A stretch of 64,000 nucleotides of DNA. Source: Cucumis sativus (lineage: Eukaryota; Streptophyta; Magnoliopsida; Cucurbitales; Cucurbitaceae). Made by a program: the position numbers and the translations under genes. The notes under the pieces were generated by a model. That model was given only the letters and a program-made list of their open reading frames with translations, had not been told where the DNA came from and did no database searches. Position 1 is the stretch's first letter. Every line of letters starts with the position of its first letter. Below are positions 25,668 through 37,948 of this stretch, in pieces. The stretch lies in the NCBI RefSeq assembly GCF_000004075.3, contig NC_026661.2, positions 18,380,307 to 18,444,306 on the forward strand, in the 5' to 3' direction.

Positions 25668-28600
25668 CTAGGCAGAACCTTCATCTTTCTTCACTTCATC
25701 TGCAACTGGTTTTGATGGAGGTAGTGGCGACGGAGAGCCCTCGACACCCATCTCGGCCTTTAGGTCATTGATGCTCTGCTCCAATTCATTTATGCGGCTC
25801 CCCATCTCATCGAGTATATTCAAGTTAAAGAAAGCTTATTTACTATAAGTTAACTTATTACAACAAAGCTATCCTACAATCTACTTCTCTTCCAATGTAT
25901 CTGAAACCCAAAGTTGTATTAGAAAGTCAAAACATTCTAATTAGCAGTCAAGGTGAATTATATAGAGGATCTCAGATTGTAATGGATTCAAATATCTCAT
26001 TAGAGGGAATTAAGGTTCATAAATATTCAATCAATCCATTTCAAAATCATTACTATTGTTTCCCTATAAGAATATTTCAATTATATGCAACTTTTACTAG
26101 ATCATTGTTAGATAGAGTGATAAGAAAAATGATAATAATCAGAAAATTGCACTATCTAGCCAATATTAACAAATAAATAACTAAACGACCTATTTTGCAG
26201 AACTTAAAACTCAAAATGTATGCAAGTCTATCAGAAACAATTACTCATGATAACTACAACTTTAGGGAAACGCTAAAAGTAAATATAAGTATTTCGAAAG
26301 GATATTCTTTGTGATAATGGAGTCGGACATGGTTTGGAACCTAGATTGCTGCATAAAAAATATTTTGTTAGACATAAATTTCTCTGACAGAAACTTACAA
26401 TAACTAAAACTCACCATTTGTTGAAGAAGATTTTGCACCTGGAGAGAGAGAAAAAAAAAAGGTTAGCACCAATTTAAAGATAAAACATCATAAAACAATT
26501 AAAGTGCCTTAAGGGTTGAATTTTAGACAGAACAAGAGTATTGTCATAAGGAAAATGATAGATTTCATAGAACCAACCTTCCAATAAGTTAGGTTGACAA
26601 TCAAATGGGGAAGAACAAAAAGAAAGAACTGAAAGGAAAGAAAATGAACTCACAAAAATGGTCATGTCAGCTGTGCTTTGCTTTGCATCTTCAGAGTCAT
26701 GCCCATCCTGCGAGATAAAAAAGTAACATGTGCATTTCACAATCTCATACAATGAAACAAACCAGCCAAATTACACGAACAATAATAATAAGCCAAACAA
26801 ATAAGAATCACTGGAGGTGGAGGGTGACAATCTTGAAAAAGAATTAAGACCAAGCAGCAAACATCTTCAGTTGTGACAGTTACATTTAACAATGAGATCG
26901 GCAGTTGTAAAACTGTCGAGGGAACAGAAATCAGTAGCACTCCGAAGATAAATAGTAATTAAAACAACCTTGAAAACTGATATCTTGGCCACTGGAAATC
27001 AAATGTCCTTTATTCTCCCAAAAGAAATCAGCCACAGCCACAACTAAAAGAATATACAAGGGATACAAAAAATGCTAATAACTACAAAAAAAAATGAGAT
27101 AAAGCATAATCTCAAAAATCCTTCATAACCAAGACCTAAAGAGAGGCAAACCGCAAACCTAAACAAGGTCCAAATTTCCTCCCAAAAAGTCTCCATGCCT
27201 AACTATCCTACTAGTTCTTTGATGCTAGATATTTCATAAGATCACAAAGAAAGCAACATGCTAAAGAGCCATCTCTCAATTTCAGAAGAGAGGGTGGTAT
27301 AAGACCTAGTGATCTACTCCATCACAGCCTTATTCTAACTGCTACAGGTCACTTGGACACCAAAAACCTCCACAAATGTGTCCCAAAGTGCTTCCAAAAA
27401 CTAAAAACTCCTAAGAAAATGATCTGCACTTTGCACCATAAGGGCCTAGAAGGACAGAAGACGATCTTTGGATATAGTCAATGGTGCTAATCCTCCCATG
27501 AGAAAAGCAAGGGATTTGATAAAAGGAAAAGAACAATCATATGAAAAAGAGAGGATGAGGATCCACAAGCAAACATTGATTATCAAAGCACCAATGTGGT
27601 TCTTAAGTTGCTTGGCTCTCCCACTCCAATAGCTGGCTTTTGGGGTGTGGTTCTCCAAGGTTATTAAGTACCTAACACACCAACCCAGTCCCCCTAACCC
27701 TTCCATAAAAAATCCATTTCTCCACCTTCTTACTGATGAAAGAATCAATTCTAAACTAGGATAGGATAGGAAGTAGAGCAGGATCTAAAACAAAAACATA
27801 TTGAACGAAATTTAACCTCCCTACTTCAGAAAATAAAGGTTTCTTGTACAAAATTAACATTTTTAAATATAATAAAACCATTTCGACCTTTCCCACAACA
27901 AAGCCAAAAAAGAATGAGGATCGTGAACTCATCAAAAAATCCAAGTAGCGGTACAGCAAATAAGAAAATTTAAACACCACCAACCTAGCCTACCTAAGCC
28001 TAACAAACGTAGAAGCGTAACAAACAACTCCAGAAAAAAAACTTCTCCGAGACACCTCTATGCCAAATATTGACATCAAATATATGCAGGACTTGGTTCA
28101 AGTTAACAAGAACAGTACCATCTATCATCTACAAACAAAACACGGGTGAGTTGACCTCTATTCTTTCTCACGTGAAAATCTTCAACTAAGTCCCCATCTA
28201 CCCCTCTAAACACCAACCTATAAAGCAACCTCCACCAGGAAAAAGAACGCTGGCACCTAAACCACTAGCGGCAAATGTTTTACTTATACCCATTCCATTA
28301 ATCCAAGTACAGAAGTGTATCAACCAGAGACAATTGACCAAATCAAAGATCTCAATTTAAACCCAAAACCCTCCTTACACAAACCCGTACCATAAAGAAC
28401 ACCCAATCAACTCGTAAAAGTTTTAAAAATCAATCTTAAAAATAACCTCTTCTATCTTATAAAAATGCTAAATCTCCAGTAACTTCCTTAGTAATGAGGG
28501 ATTCATTTAAGCCACTGAGCAAAAAAACAACACCATATCACATGGCATTCAACATCAACCAAATAAATAATTTTTTAAAAAAAATCAGAAAATTTGAAAT

Positions 28601-28984
28601 CTCCACATGTAACCACACGACCAAGAAGATGAATCTTACAGACATCAATAGAAACAACGAACCCCACAATACAGTCACGAGTAACCGAGCCACAAACCAA
28701 AGTCTTAGTGCCTAAAACCTAAAGTGATCTAATGAGGCATTGTTCAAAGTGAGCAAAAAGTTACAAGACGATTGAGCAAGTAAAGCTGAAACAGAATTAT
28801 TAAAAAACCACAGGAATAAAAATTCAAAGCAGAAATTGAAGAAAGAAGAGTAAGTTGTTTCAAAAGTTTCAAATCTAAGCTATGCGAAATGGAAACACGA
28901 GAGCAATGGCATATGGCATTCACATTCAACAGTGAAGAAGAGTAATTGAATGGAAATAGGTTAAGAAGGGAAAATGCACACCAT
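25668..28984 (-). CDS. HSBP: Heat shock factor binding protein, five coding exons
   Basis: Small coiled-coil protein that binds the trimerisation domain of heat shock factors and turns down the heat response (family knowledge). Exons in reading order are 28984-28982 (the ATG alone), 26707-26654, 26438-26415, 26348-26306 and 25813-25668, giving 89 aa. It begins MDGHDSEDAKQSTADM, then has the heptad coiled coil VQNLLQQMQSRFQTMSDSII and TKIDEMGSRINELEQSI (residues 20-64), then an acidic, proline-rich tail. Introns 1-3 are GT-AG. Intron 4 (25814-26305) begins ATATCCTTTC and ends AC, a U12-type AT-AC intron; only this splice restores the coiled coil. Intron 1 is 2,274 bases and follows the ATG directly. 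Confidence 0.93.
25814..26305 (-). other. U12-type AT-AC intron (HSBP intron 4)
   Basis: On the minus strand the intron starts ATATCCTTTC (26305 down), matching the minor-spliceosome 5' splice consensus. It has TTCTTTAAC (25832-25824) as branch-point motif, one change from TTCCTTAAC, and ends in AC at 25815-25814, about 11 bases past the branch A. No GT or AG is available at the positions needed to keep the frame. Length 492 bases, phase 1. Confidence 0.92.
26990..28720 (-). other. Possible decayed retroelement in HSBP intron 1
   Basis: This 1.7-kb part of HSBP intron 1 is less AT-rich than the flanking spacers. It holds broken open frames of up to 100 codons on the minus strand, none with a domain I recognise. 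Read on the minus strand, the stretch near 27060-27020 looks like a LINE tail (TTTTTTGTATCCCTTGTAT), but the match is weak. Confidence 0.3.
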
Positions 28985-30697
28985 TACTGCAAAAACAGGA
29001 TCTTGAAGAAACAATCGGGAGTTGATTGTAAGATTCGCGGTGCCCAATCGTCAAGTTAACGAGCGGGTGGTGAATGAGGATGAAGAATAGAATGTGGGGA
29101 ATGGCTCCCTTGCTTGTGCCTAAGGGTTGGATGTCCATTTTGCCCCCACACTTTATTACAAAGTGACCATTTTGCCATTGCCCATTATGTAATGTAATGA
29201 TGTTTAATGTTAAATTATTAGTTAACCTCCCGACTTTACTTCCAAGTTTTTTCATTTTTTCAGTTGTTGTATAGATCTTTTGAATTTTTTATTTTTGTAT
29301 CTATAAAATTTTTATTTTGTATCATGTAAATCTTTAGAAAAATTTAAATGGTTAAAATTAGATTAATTTATTTAGCAAATACGATTTTAAATTGTATACT
29401 AATATAGCTGAGCTTTTAATTTTGTGTTTCGTAAATAATTTTGAATTGTATACTAATATAGCTGAGCTTTTAATTTTGTGTTTCGTAAATAATTTTGAGA
29501 ATATTTTAGAAGCTCATGTTGGTAATTTGACCAAATAGATGAGAATTGGACGGTTGAAATCTTAAAGAATTAAACCGTACTTTAACTATTATTCTTACAA
29601 CCGTGAATTGGTTGCTAAATCATGCAACCAATTTTAGTAGTAATTTTTTATCTAATAAGCGGTTTGTATGTAGAAGGACTATAATATGATTTAATATTTT
29701 ATTAGATAGAATTTAAACTATTTTGATTGTTTGATAATCATTGTTTTTTTAAAGTTTATAAAAATTATCTCTACGTCATAATAATTTCTAATTTTGCTAT
29801 TTATTTTATAAGAGTGTTTTCAAAATCTAAATCATGTTATGAAGACTAAAGAAGACACGTTATCTAAAAAATCAGTTCTAAAAGAATTTGCCCATAACTT
29901 TAGTTAATTTTATTAATGAAAATCACTACCAAGAATAATGGGAAAACAAATAAAATTGTAAGAGACCAAAAAAAAGATTAATGAAATATTTAAAGTTCAA
30001 GAATTTTTGGTAGGTAATAATGCTCAAAGTAAATGGAGGAAGTTTATAATCCAACATATTTCCTAAATAAAATATAAGTAATGGATATTCAAAGGGTATT
30101 TTAGTCCTTTGAAAAGACTATGCAAAGTTTTGGAGGTATGACATTCAAATTTTCAAATTTTGAAAACATTTTGCCTTTTGCTATAAATTTGAAGGGAATG
30201 CACACAAAGGCAGTTGGGTTTAAAGTTCACTTTTACTTGGCCTCTCCTTTTGGTGTGGGGAAGCAAAGTTCAAACTATAGCCATTAGCCAATATGATTAG
30301 TTATTAATTTCAGTTTGTTAGGGTCTATTTTTGTACATAATGTCTCCAAAACCAACATTATGTTAGAAAGCTTTACTCACTTAAGATATCAATTCTTGGA
30401 ATCTTGGAACTTTCAAATTCAAATTGCAACAATTTCATGTTGAACTCAAAAACCCCAAGCACAACTGTGTAAGTTATGGTTTTTCTTTCATTTAGCAGCA
30501 CTATGATTAATAATATAGAGTGAACCTACAAAAAACAAGAGTAAAGACAACAGCAGCTTTCAAGGGTGTGTTCAAATACTTAACCTAAATCAGCCTCAAA
30601 TTTGATGCTCGACAACCTGAAGTTGACCCGTTGTCTTACGATATTATCCAAGACCCATCTGCAAGAGGAAGAAGGAAGAAGGAGGTGTTTGTGTTTT
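28985..30697. other. Intergenic between HSBP start and ALG3 end
   Basis: 5' leader and promoter of HSBP, then AT-rich spacer and the 3' UTR of ALG3. It contains the perfect 54-bp tandem duplication at 29390-29497. No clear heat-shock element (alternating GAA/TTC) was found by eye. Confidence 0.65.
29390..29497. repeat. Perfect 54-bp tandem duplication
   Basis: The unit, beginning AATTGTATAC and ending AATAATTTTG, occurs twice head to tail (29390-29443 and 29444-29497) with no mismatch, which suggests a recent event. Confidence 0.95.
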
Positions 30698-33600
30698 TCA
30701 TTTTTGTTTTCTGTCTAATGCTTCACTGCGAACATAAGGATACTCTGCTGGACCAGACCACAAACCCCAAAGCAAAAGTAGGTGAAGACTTAGAAGCAAG
30801 ATGGAGGAGTACATATTAGAAGGATAGACATTCCAACAAAACTCTATCCCTGCAAACACAAGCAAACTGCAAAAGAAAGAAACCAAAAACAACAAAATAA
30901 AAAACAAATACGAGAAATGATAACGATATATAATAATTAAGTATGTGCTCAAATTAATTCGGACAAGAAAGATGAGGTATTCAGCAAGGTACCGTAATAA
31001 TGTAGGGAACGATGTCCTCCACAACAGATATGGAATCGAGAAGAAGTACCTGCAGCATAATGAAATCTGATGTTTAGAGCCGATTCCACAATACTTCAGG
31101 TCTGATGAATTATATGATCATGAGAATTAGATATTATACGGATGAAATTTTAGACACCACTGCTTGAGGACAAAATGGTGTGTTCATGAGAGTGTGAGAT
31201 AATCTAATAAAATAAAACCTCACAAGTAATGTCATAAAAACTTAGTCATGGATCGTGCCCAAACGGAGACATTAGAATATGAGATGTAGCCGTCAAAAAG
31301 TGGTTTGATATGATTCATCCTTTTTCCATTAATTGTTAAGAACTTGAGTTACTTGAGCTTACCATGAGTAGAACTGATAATGCAATGATCTAGCACACAG
31401 AATTCCGATGAAATTCCCAACAAACATGGTTGTTACAACATCTGAGCCAAAGAAATCAACCAGAGAAAATGACGAGAAGGGTATTAGACACCAAAAAAAG
31501 ACTATATGAAATTTATAAGACAAATCATCATATTAAAATTTACATCAAATATCGTTTTACTGCCAACTTACGTTCTTCCGTGAGTAACTTGAAGGATGGC
31601 TTGTCATTCTTAGACGTCGGCTTGGGAAAAGAACTGACAAGAGCCAATCTAAGTTTGATGGAGAGAAATTGTGAATGGATGAATTTGAAAATCCCACCTT
31701 CATGCCTGGAAGAAAGTGAACAAATATCAAATATTAATGGTGCGGCACATAATCCAGAAGATAAACTAGTGTAGTCATTAAGACTCATAACCGGAAACGT
31801 GGCACTCATAGATTGACAACATTTACCAACCAATAAAAGATGAGTATAACTCAACTAGAATAAAGTATGTCTTAAAGATCAACAGGTTTGTGATACAAAT
31901 TCTCTCCGTACTAAAAAAGATAAATAAATATATAAACCTAAAGGGAAAAAACATCAAATTTTTGTCTTTACAATTAGACATCAAATTTCCAAAAACGAGA
32001 TTATCATAAAATTCATTACCGGTGTTTTCTCTGTAAATCTTCCCCTCCTATCAGTCTCATAATAGAATATTATCACCATAGTAACATCAGTTTCTACTTT
32101 ATTGTCAGTTACTTAAAGGTAAAGCACTTACTTGCACCACTTGTAATGAGCAAAAACTGCCAACAATATTAGGTGAGTAATCAGCAACAAAGCAGCAAAC
32201 TGCTTCGACACAAAAATTGGTTCGGGGACGAACTTGAAGTTAACGGACCTAATACACCAAAGCACAAGCACTTTGAATTGAAGAAACAATATTACAAATA
32301 AAGACAATCCAACGCAAGAAGTTTCTCTTAAATCAACTATATTGTACCATTTAGAAAATAGCTAATAAATACAGGTATAAGATGTTCTTCAAAATGAGCA
32401 GGGCTTTGAAGTACAGTTAGATGTACCAAAAGTGGATGAAGACGCGCCCAAGATTAAAAGCTCTTGATACGTATGCAAATGGATGTGAAACTATAAAAGG
32501 AAGTGCCAAAAGAATCTGCAAAACCGACGAACAAGCAAGTATAAAAAGATGACAAAGCATCCTCAATGATGGAAATAGCGATTTAAAAACTAAACCTCGC
32601 CCCTTATAGAAATACAGACTCTGTACATCAAGCTAGTAGCAACTCATGGCAAACATGAGAGCACTATAAAACAAATTTTAAGGTGAAATTAATAATAATA
32701 TGTCAAGAAATGTCATAAACGAGTCCAAGATTAAGAGCCCTTTTAACCCAGAAGATAGTCAGTTGCTGACATTTAAAATTAAAATAGGAAACAAAGCACC
32801 TGCACAAGAGCAGCCCCAGCTAAAGCTGTTATCACTCCACCAATATTTAGAGCCTGTCAAATAGATTGAAGTATCTTAACAACTAACAAATAATTCAAAC
32901 AGGAATAAATTTGGAAATTAAGGTAAGTAAACCATGAAATGGTAATAAAAACTACCTTTAACATCAAAAGTAATAAAGGTGGAGCATACAGAAGAATGTT
33001 CATCTTTATAGAAACCGCAAAACTACATAAATAGATAATTAAACAGTTAAAATCGGTAACATAAAAACTAAGATGAAACAACGTAGATATTGATACCTGA
33101 AGATGATTAATCCAAGGTTCCACCTTCGTAAAAGAAATAAGGCCAATGCAGCATGGAGAAGAGTCATGGCAAAGCAGTCATTGAATAGACGGAGCATAAA
33201 GATGGAGTGCACTCGTTTGGAGAGGGAGAGTAAGCAAAAAGACCAGAACGGAAGCTGGAAGACAGTCAATTTGAAAGGATTTGAAAATATTAAAAAAATA
33301 GCAAAGACGTTCTACATCTCCAACCCAAACAAGCAGGCCAAGATGAAGAGGGAGTAAAGATTCCAACGGCAAGGCAAAGGCCAGTGTTGAATGATTTTAC
33401 AAGGCAAAGGCCACCTGACCTTACAACATTTGAGTATCAAGAAAACTAGTAGAAAATTAATTCCTAGATAGGTGGCCATCATGGATTGAACCCATGACCT
33501 CTTAGTTAGTTATTGAGATTATATCTCCCTTTTTGCCACTAGATCAACCCATGATGGGCTACAAAAATCCAGTTTTAACCACAAAGCACATGGGAGAATG

Positions 33601-35352
33601 TCTTTTGTCATCAGAAAATACTCTAAACAACATCCGGATTAGTGCAAAAAAGAAACATATAATAAAGCTAATACTAAGTATTTGACAAGAAACCGTAAAA
33701 TACCCTTATCACTGTCAATAAAGCTAAAGAAACGGTTGATCAAGCAAGACCATGTAGCAAATTGGCATGGAACAACTTCAAATGAGATTAAACTACTTGT
33801 TTGCCATCTAAAATTACTACTTGGACATATGCTACTACTTTCTTCTCACAATTAGTGTTAGCCTCAGATAAGGTCGAGGCTGTAACAACTAATGAGTTGC
33901 CCACTGAGTTGTATTAAGGAACGTAGTTTATATTCTGCATCATAAAAGAAATAGAACAAGAAAAAGAAAGGAAGATAAATGCTTACCGCATCGGTCTTTG
34001 CATAGATGAATAAAACAATTCCCAGATTTATAATGTACAAGACACCAAAAAGAATCTGCAATAATAGAAGTTTATTACAACTTGGAACAAGAACAGTATT
34101 CTCTGAGTACATATGGCAGAAGTGAAGATGCTGAGATTTGAGAGCAGCCTCACCAGCAAAGAAAAGGTGCAACAACTTATTTCAAAAACATTTTAAAAAG
34201 ATTATTACATTTTTTTTAGAACAAAAAGTAGTGAAGAAGTGTTTGAAATACTTTCTGTAAAATTATCTGTTGTATCTGCATTGCCAACATATCGAACAAG
34301 TTATTAAAAGACCATTTTGGTTTGTAGTAATATCAATTCAGCACCTAGTTCATTAATGGATATGTTAGAATATATGTATCCTCTATTTAATACTCTAATG
34401 AATAAATGTATGTCTTCGCTCTAGTGTTTTTTTCTTGCCTACGACTACAGTTGTACATTGGAAAATGGCAGTAATGCTCTTGGATGGTAACCTCGACTGA
34501 TCCCTCTCTGCATGTGAGAGAGTATGGTATTTTTTTACATAGTATCATTAATCTTCCCAAGTCATAAACTATAGTTCTTACAAACAACTTTTGAAAAGAA
34601 ACAAAATATCAGTTTCTCTTTCCCCAAATTTAATTGACAGTTCCATGATCTCTATAAGTGCAAACTATTACCTGTGCTGGATATACCTCTCCTCCAGTGA
34701 CATACTGTATGGCAGAATAAATATACAAAAACCCAGCTGGATAAACTAGAGGTCCAGTGTCTCCTTGCAAATTGCTGTAATCCCTCTCCCCTCCCAAAAA
34801 TCCACTTACCTGCTTGAAAATAATACCATGATGTAAAACCCATTAAACCCTCCCAGAGAGAGAGTGGTAAGGCCATATTGAAACTAATAGTACAAGATCA
34901 AACAAACAGCCATTAATGTCCAAGAAATCCTTGACTTGTAGCAAAGTGATGGCATAATTCTCAAACACTTAATCTTAATCTGTAACTTAAACATCTTTTG
35001 CTATAATCACAATCAGTAATTTCATAGTTATTGCTAACTATCTCAGGAATTGGAGTCGATCAAAATATCTACTACCAGAAAGACGACTTACTTGTGACAT
35101 GTAAGCGTCCCAATCAATTTTAGTATCTGGAACCAAACAATCAATGGCGTCAAAAGAGCATATCGAAAATTCATTTTAAAGAACAGAAATGAAAAGGAAT
35201 TCGATCTCACAGGGGACAAATGCAATGATGAGGGCGACGAGGATGGCATCAGCCAGTAACAAAAATAACGAAAATACAAGCTTTGGATTTCGACAATATC
35301 TGTAGCTGGAAATGGCTGATTTCCTCGGAGGCTTCGCCGATTTGGTAGCCAT
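30698..35352 (-). CDS. ALG3: ALG3 dolichol-P-mannose alpha-1,3-mannosyltransferase
   Basis: ER membrane enzyme that adds the first lumenal mannose, from Dol-P-Man, to Man5GlcNAc2-PP-dolichol in N-glycan assembly. Thirteen GT-AG exons in reading order: 35352-35211, 35126-35092, 34809-34672, 34055-33987, 33254-33097, 33022-32956, 32853-32800, 32515-32427, 32248-32132, 31705-31572, 31441-31363, 31049-30993, 30866-30698. They give 435 aa, the usual length. Family marks are [14 protein letters not shown] in the first lumenal loop (acidic residues), [60 protein letters not shown] and CWNVYPSN. Many hydrophobic helices are seen. The C-terminus lacks an obvious KKXX but is basic (DRKQK). Intron 4 carries a SINE. 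The ATG at 35352 is the first in this frame. Confidence 0.96.
33395..33560 (-). mobile_element. Au-like SINE, in ALG3 intron 4
   Basis: Read on the minus strand it runs from TGGGTTGATCTAGTGG (near 33556) through AACTAAGAGGTCATGGGTTC with box B GGTTCAATCC. It continues with GGCCACCTATCTAGGAATTA and GTTGTAAGGTCAGG, segments I recognise as the Au SINE family of flowering plants. The typical 3' part (GTCGAGGTGCGCG) is missing, so it is truncated or diverged. It is in the same orientation as ALG3. A 14-base direct repeat (33370-33383 and 33400-33413, CAAGGCAAAGGCCA) borders its 3' end. Confidence 0.75.
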
Positions 35353-35519
35353 GGCGCTCCCCGTCGTCCAATGCCCTCCGTCCACTGAGCTGGGATTCCG
35401 TTGACTGAGACGGCGCTGGTCCGAGAAAGCAGGCCGATGGAAATCGCCATTTTTTGATGGGCTGCAAATTGGGCTTTTTACCCAACGTAAGTTTTACATC
35501 CAAATCGCATTTGTTTTGA

Positions 35520-35531
35520 GCCCTAACCCTA
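35520..35531 (-). promoter_or_regulatory. Telo-box-like motif upstream of ALG3
   Basis: CCCTAACCCTAA (TTAGGGTTAGGG in gene orientation) about 170 bases before the ALG3 ATG. Such boxes are common in promoters of plant housekeeping genes; function here is inferred. Confidence 0.45.
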
Positions 35532-37878
35532 ATTCAACCACTTTGTGATCATAATTTTGATCTATTCTCAATAGAAAGTGAAAACAAAAATAAATAAATG
35601 ACTATAAATTTAATAGTAGAAAAAGTTAAAAGGTTTTTTTTTTTTTTTTTTTTGTCATTTTCATGGTTAGAATTTAGTCTCTATCATTATATACGATAAT
35701 CGGGAGTGATTTGATAAACTTTTCATATGCCTTATATCGAAAATCAAAATTTAATTATAAATTATTATATTCAAACCTGCTCAAGAATACCAAATTTATT
35801 AAAATTAAACTATAAGTAAATAAATATTCTAAATTGACGTGTATCAATTGGATATTTTTGTAACGGTTCATTCTACTTCATAAATTCGGTTAAAATTTTA
35901 AAAGACAAATCAAATGTAATCTTTACAGACAATTAAATAGTAGAAATATTGTTCTAATTCAAAAATAACGATATAGTGATTTAGATGGTACTTCCAATTT
36001 TATCAACTTTTCTAATCTAGTGTTTGTGTTTTACATGTTTAAAGTTGAATTTTTTATTTATTTGATCTATCCATATACAAAAATTAAAATTTGTATTTAA
36101 ATATTGAAAAATCAATAGAGACATAATTCAATCAATTAGTGATGTCGATAAAATTGACGCGACCAAATTAAGCAAATAATATAAACCTTTTTAAATAAAG
36201 AGTAGACATTGTTTATATGTATTTCACTTTATTCTATAGATAAACAAGTTTCAAATATAGAGTTCTCAACATAAAACATTTGTCAAATCCAAAGATTAAG
36301 ACACCTATACTTCACTTCATAATATATATATATATATATTGGCATAGATGATATTGATGTAAATAAGAAAACTATTTAAATATAATAATCAACATGAACG
36401 TCTCTCAAACTAAGTTATAGTTCTTATACGTATTCATATTAGTTTGAAGAACAATGAATTATAATTTGATATGTTTTAGGTGTATCTGTATAGAAAATGT
36501 TGGAGATATCGATTTTTTTGTCTTTCATGTACTATTACTCTGACTTACAATAATTATCAACTCAACTTATCAACAATAATTAACAATAAAGTAAACATAA
36601 TTCGACTAACATAGAGTTTGTATTATATATTATCACACAAACATGAAATTACGTCACTTCTGATGTCAAATGAAAAGATTAAAGAGAGAAGGTAGAAGGG
36701 GTGAATAATTGGAGTACATATATCCTTTTGAGATATCTTAACCCCTAAGCTAAGGTAGGGTGTCCAAAGTGGTGTAGATAAACATTGGAATTAGCGGTCC
36801 ATGACAGTCCAAAAAATATATAGACTAATTATCAATCTATATTATCTTCATATACTAATTTATCAACTTTATTTTATGTGATAGACACATGTTGCTACCA
36901 AAACTAATTATGATGTCCTTCATAGATATCAAATTTATATATGATAGACACATGTTTCTACCCAAATATATGTAAATACAGTTTGGTCTTTACATCTTAA
37001 TTCTTTGTTTAGTTTTATTCCATGAACTGTATCCATTGTTCATAATAGTATTTGTTTTAAGGTTAGAAATATGGGATGTGTTCGGCATCTAAACAACAAA
37101 GTTTAGGAACCCAACTTATCTTTTTTATGAAGTTTATAGACAATCGATATTACTTTTGCTGATTATTGTCAGTCGATCATTAGATGTCATTTTTTTTTTT
37201 TTGTAATTTTATGACAAATTTTTTATCATCGATGGTAATGAGTTTTCACCTTAAGAAAATTAATAGAAGATAAAAACATTTTTTATAGGTGATTTGAAAT
37301 GCGTCCCTAATTTAATTATAATAATATTTTAAATACATTTTTTTATTATTCTATTTTTCTTCTTTTGTGTTTTTTAAATAATAACTACTACTAGATTAAT
37401 TTTTTTAATTATATATCTTCTTTGTTTAAAATAATTACTTTCTTCAATTTAGGAGGATTTGTTTATTTTGTTCTGTTTTGTTTAGATGAAAATTGATGAT
37501 GTACGCGATCCAAGTATTAGTTAAATCTATTGCTAATAGAGTAAAAAGTGTAAATATACTTCACATTACGTGAGGAATAATATTTAATTTAACTTTTCAA
37601 AGATTAATCGTATTAAAAAATAACTTTTTTTAAAACACACTTTTTAAATATATCAAAATTTTATAAAAAGTTTAAATAAAAAGTAACATGTTTTTTTCTA
37701 ATTCATTTGTCTTCAATTTTCTTTATTTTTTATTAAGGAATCAATTTCAAATTTATTGAAGGTATATGTATATATTTTTAAATACAAGAAGTAACAAAAT
37801 ATTATTTTAAGTTTTAAGTAAATGTATTGTGTAATCTAAATTTTGTCATTTTGTCCACCTTCCTGCCTTCTTCTCCCT

Positions 37879-37887
37879 CCACGTGTC
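37879..37887 (+). promoter_or_regulatory. ABRE / G-box upstream of TSPO
   Basis: CCACGTGTC contains the ABA-response core ACGTGTC and a CACGTG G-box, 62 bases before the start codon and just upstream of a TATA-like TTTAAAT (37911-37917). This fits the known ABA and stress induction of plant TSPO genes. Confidence 0.65.
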
Positions 37888-37948
37888 CCCCTTTCCCATT
37901 TCTCCACCTCTTTAAATCCCCTCTCCCCTACAAATCTCCACCCAGAAA

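Larger units (their letters stand above)
35353..37948. other. Divergent spacer between ALG3 and TSPO
   Basis: ALG3 5' leader and promoter (telo-box-like CCCTAACCCTAA near 35520-35531), then AT-rich spacer with a long T tract (35634-35654) and an AT microsatellite (36323-36339). TSPO promoter elements lie at the right end. No gene is supported. Confidence 0.7.

Noticed and set aside
31430-31774. 114-codon plus-strand open frame
   Set aside because: Lies over ALG3 exons 10 and 11 on the other strand; low-complexity translation.
35176-35385. ALG3 start at 35385
   Set aside because: That codon is GTG; ATG at 35352 is the first in frame.
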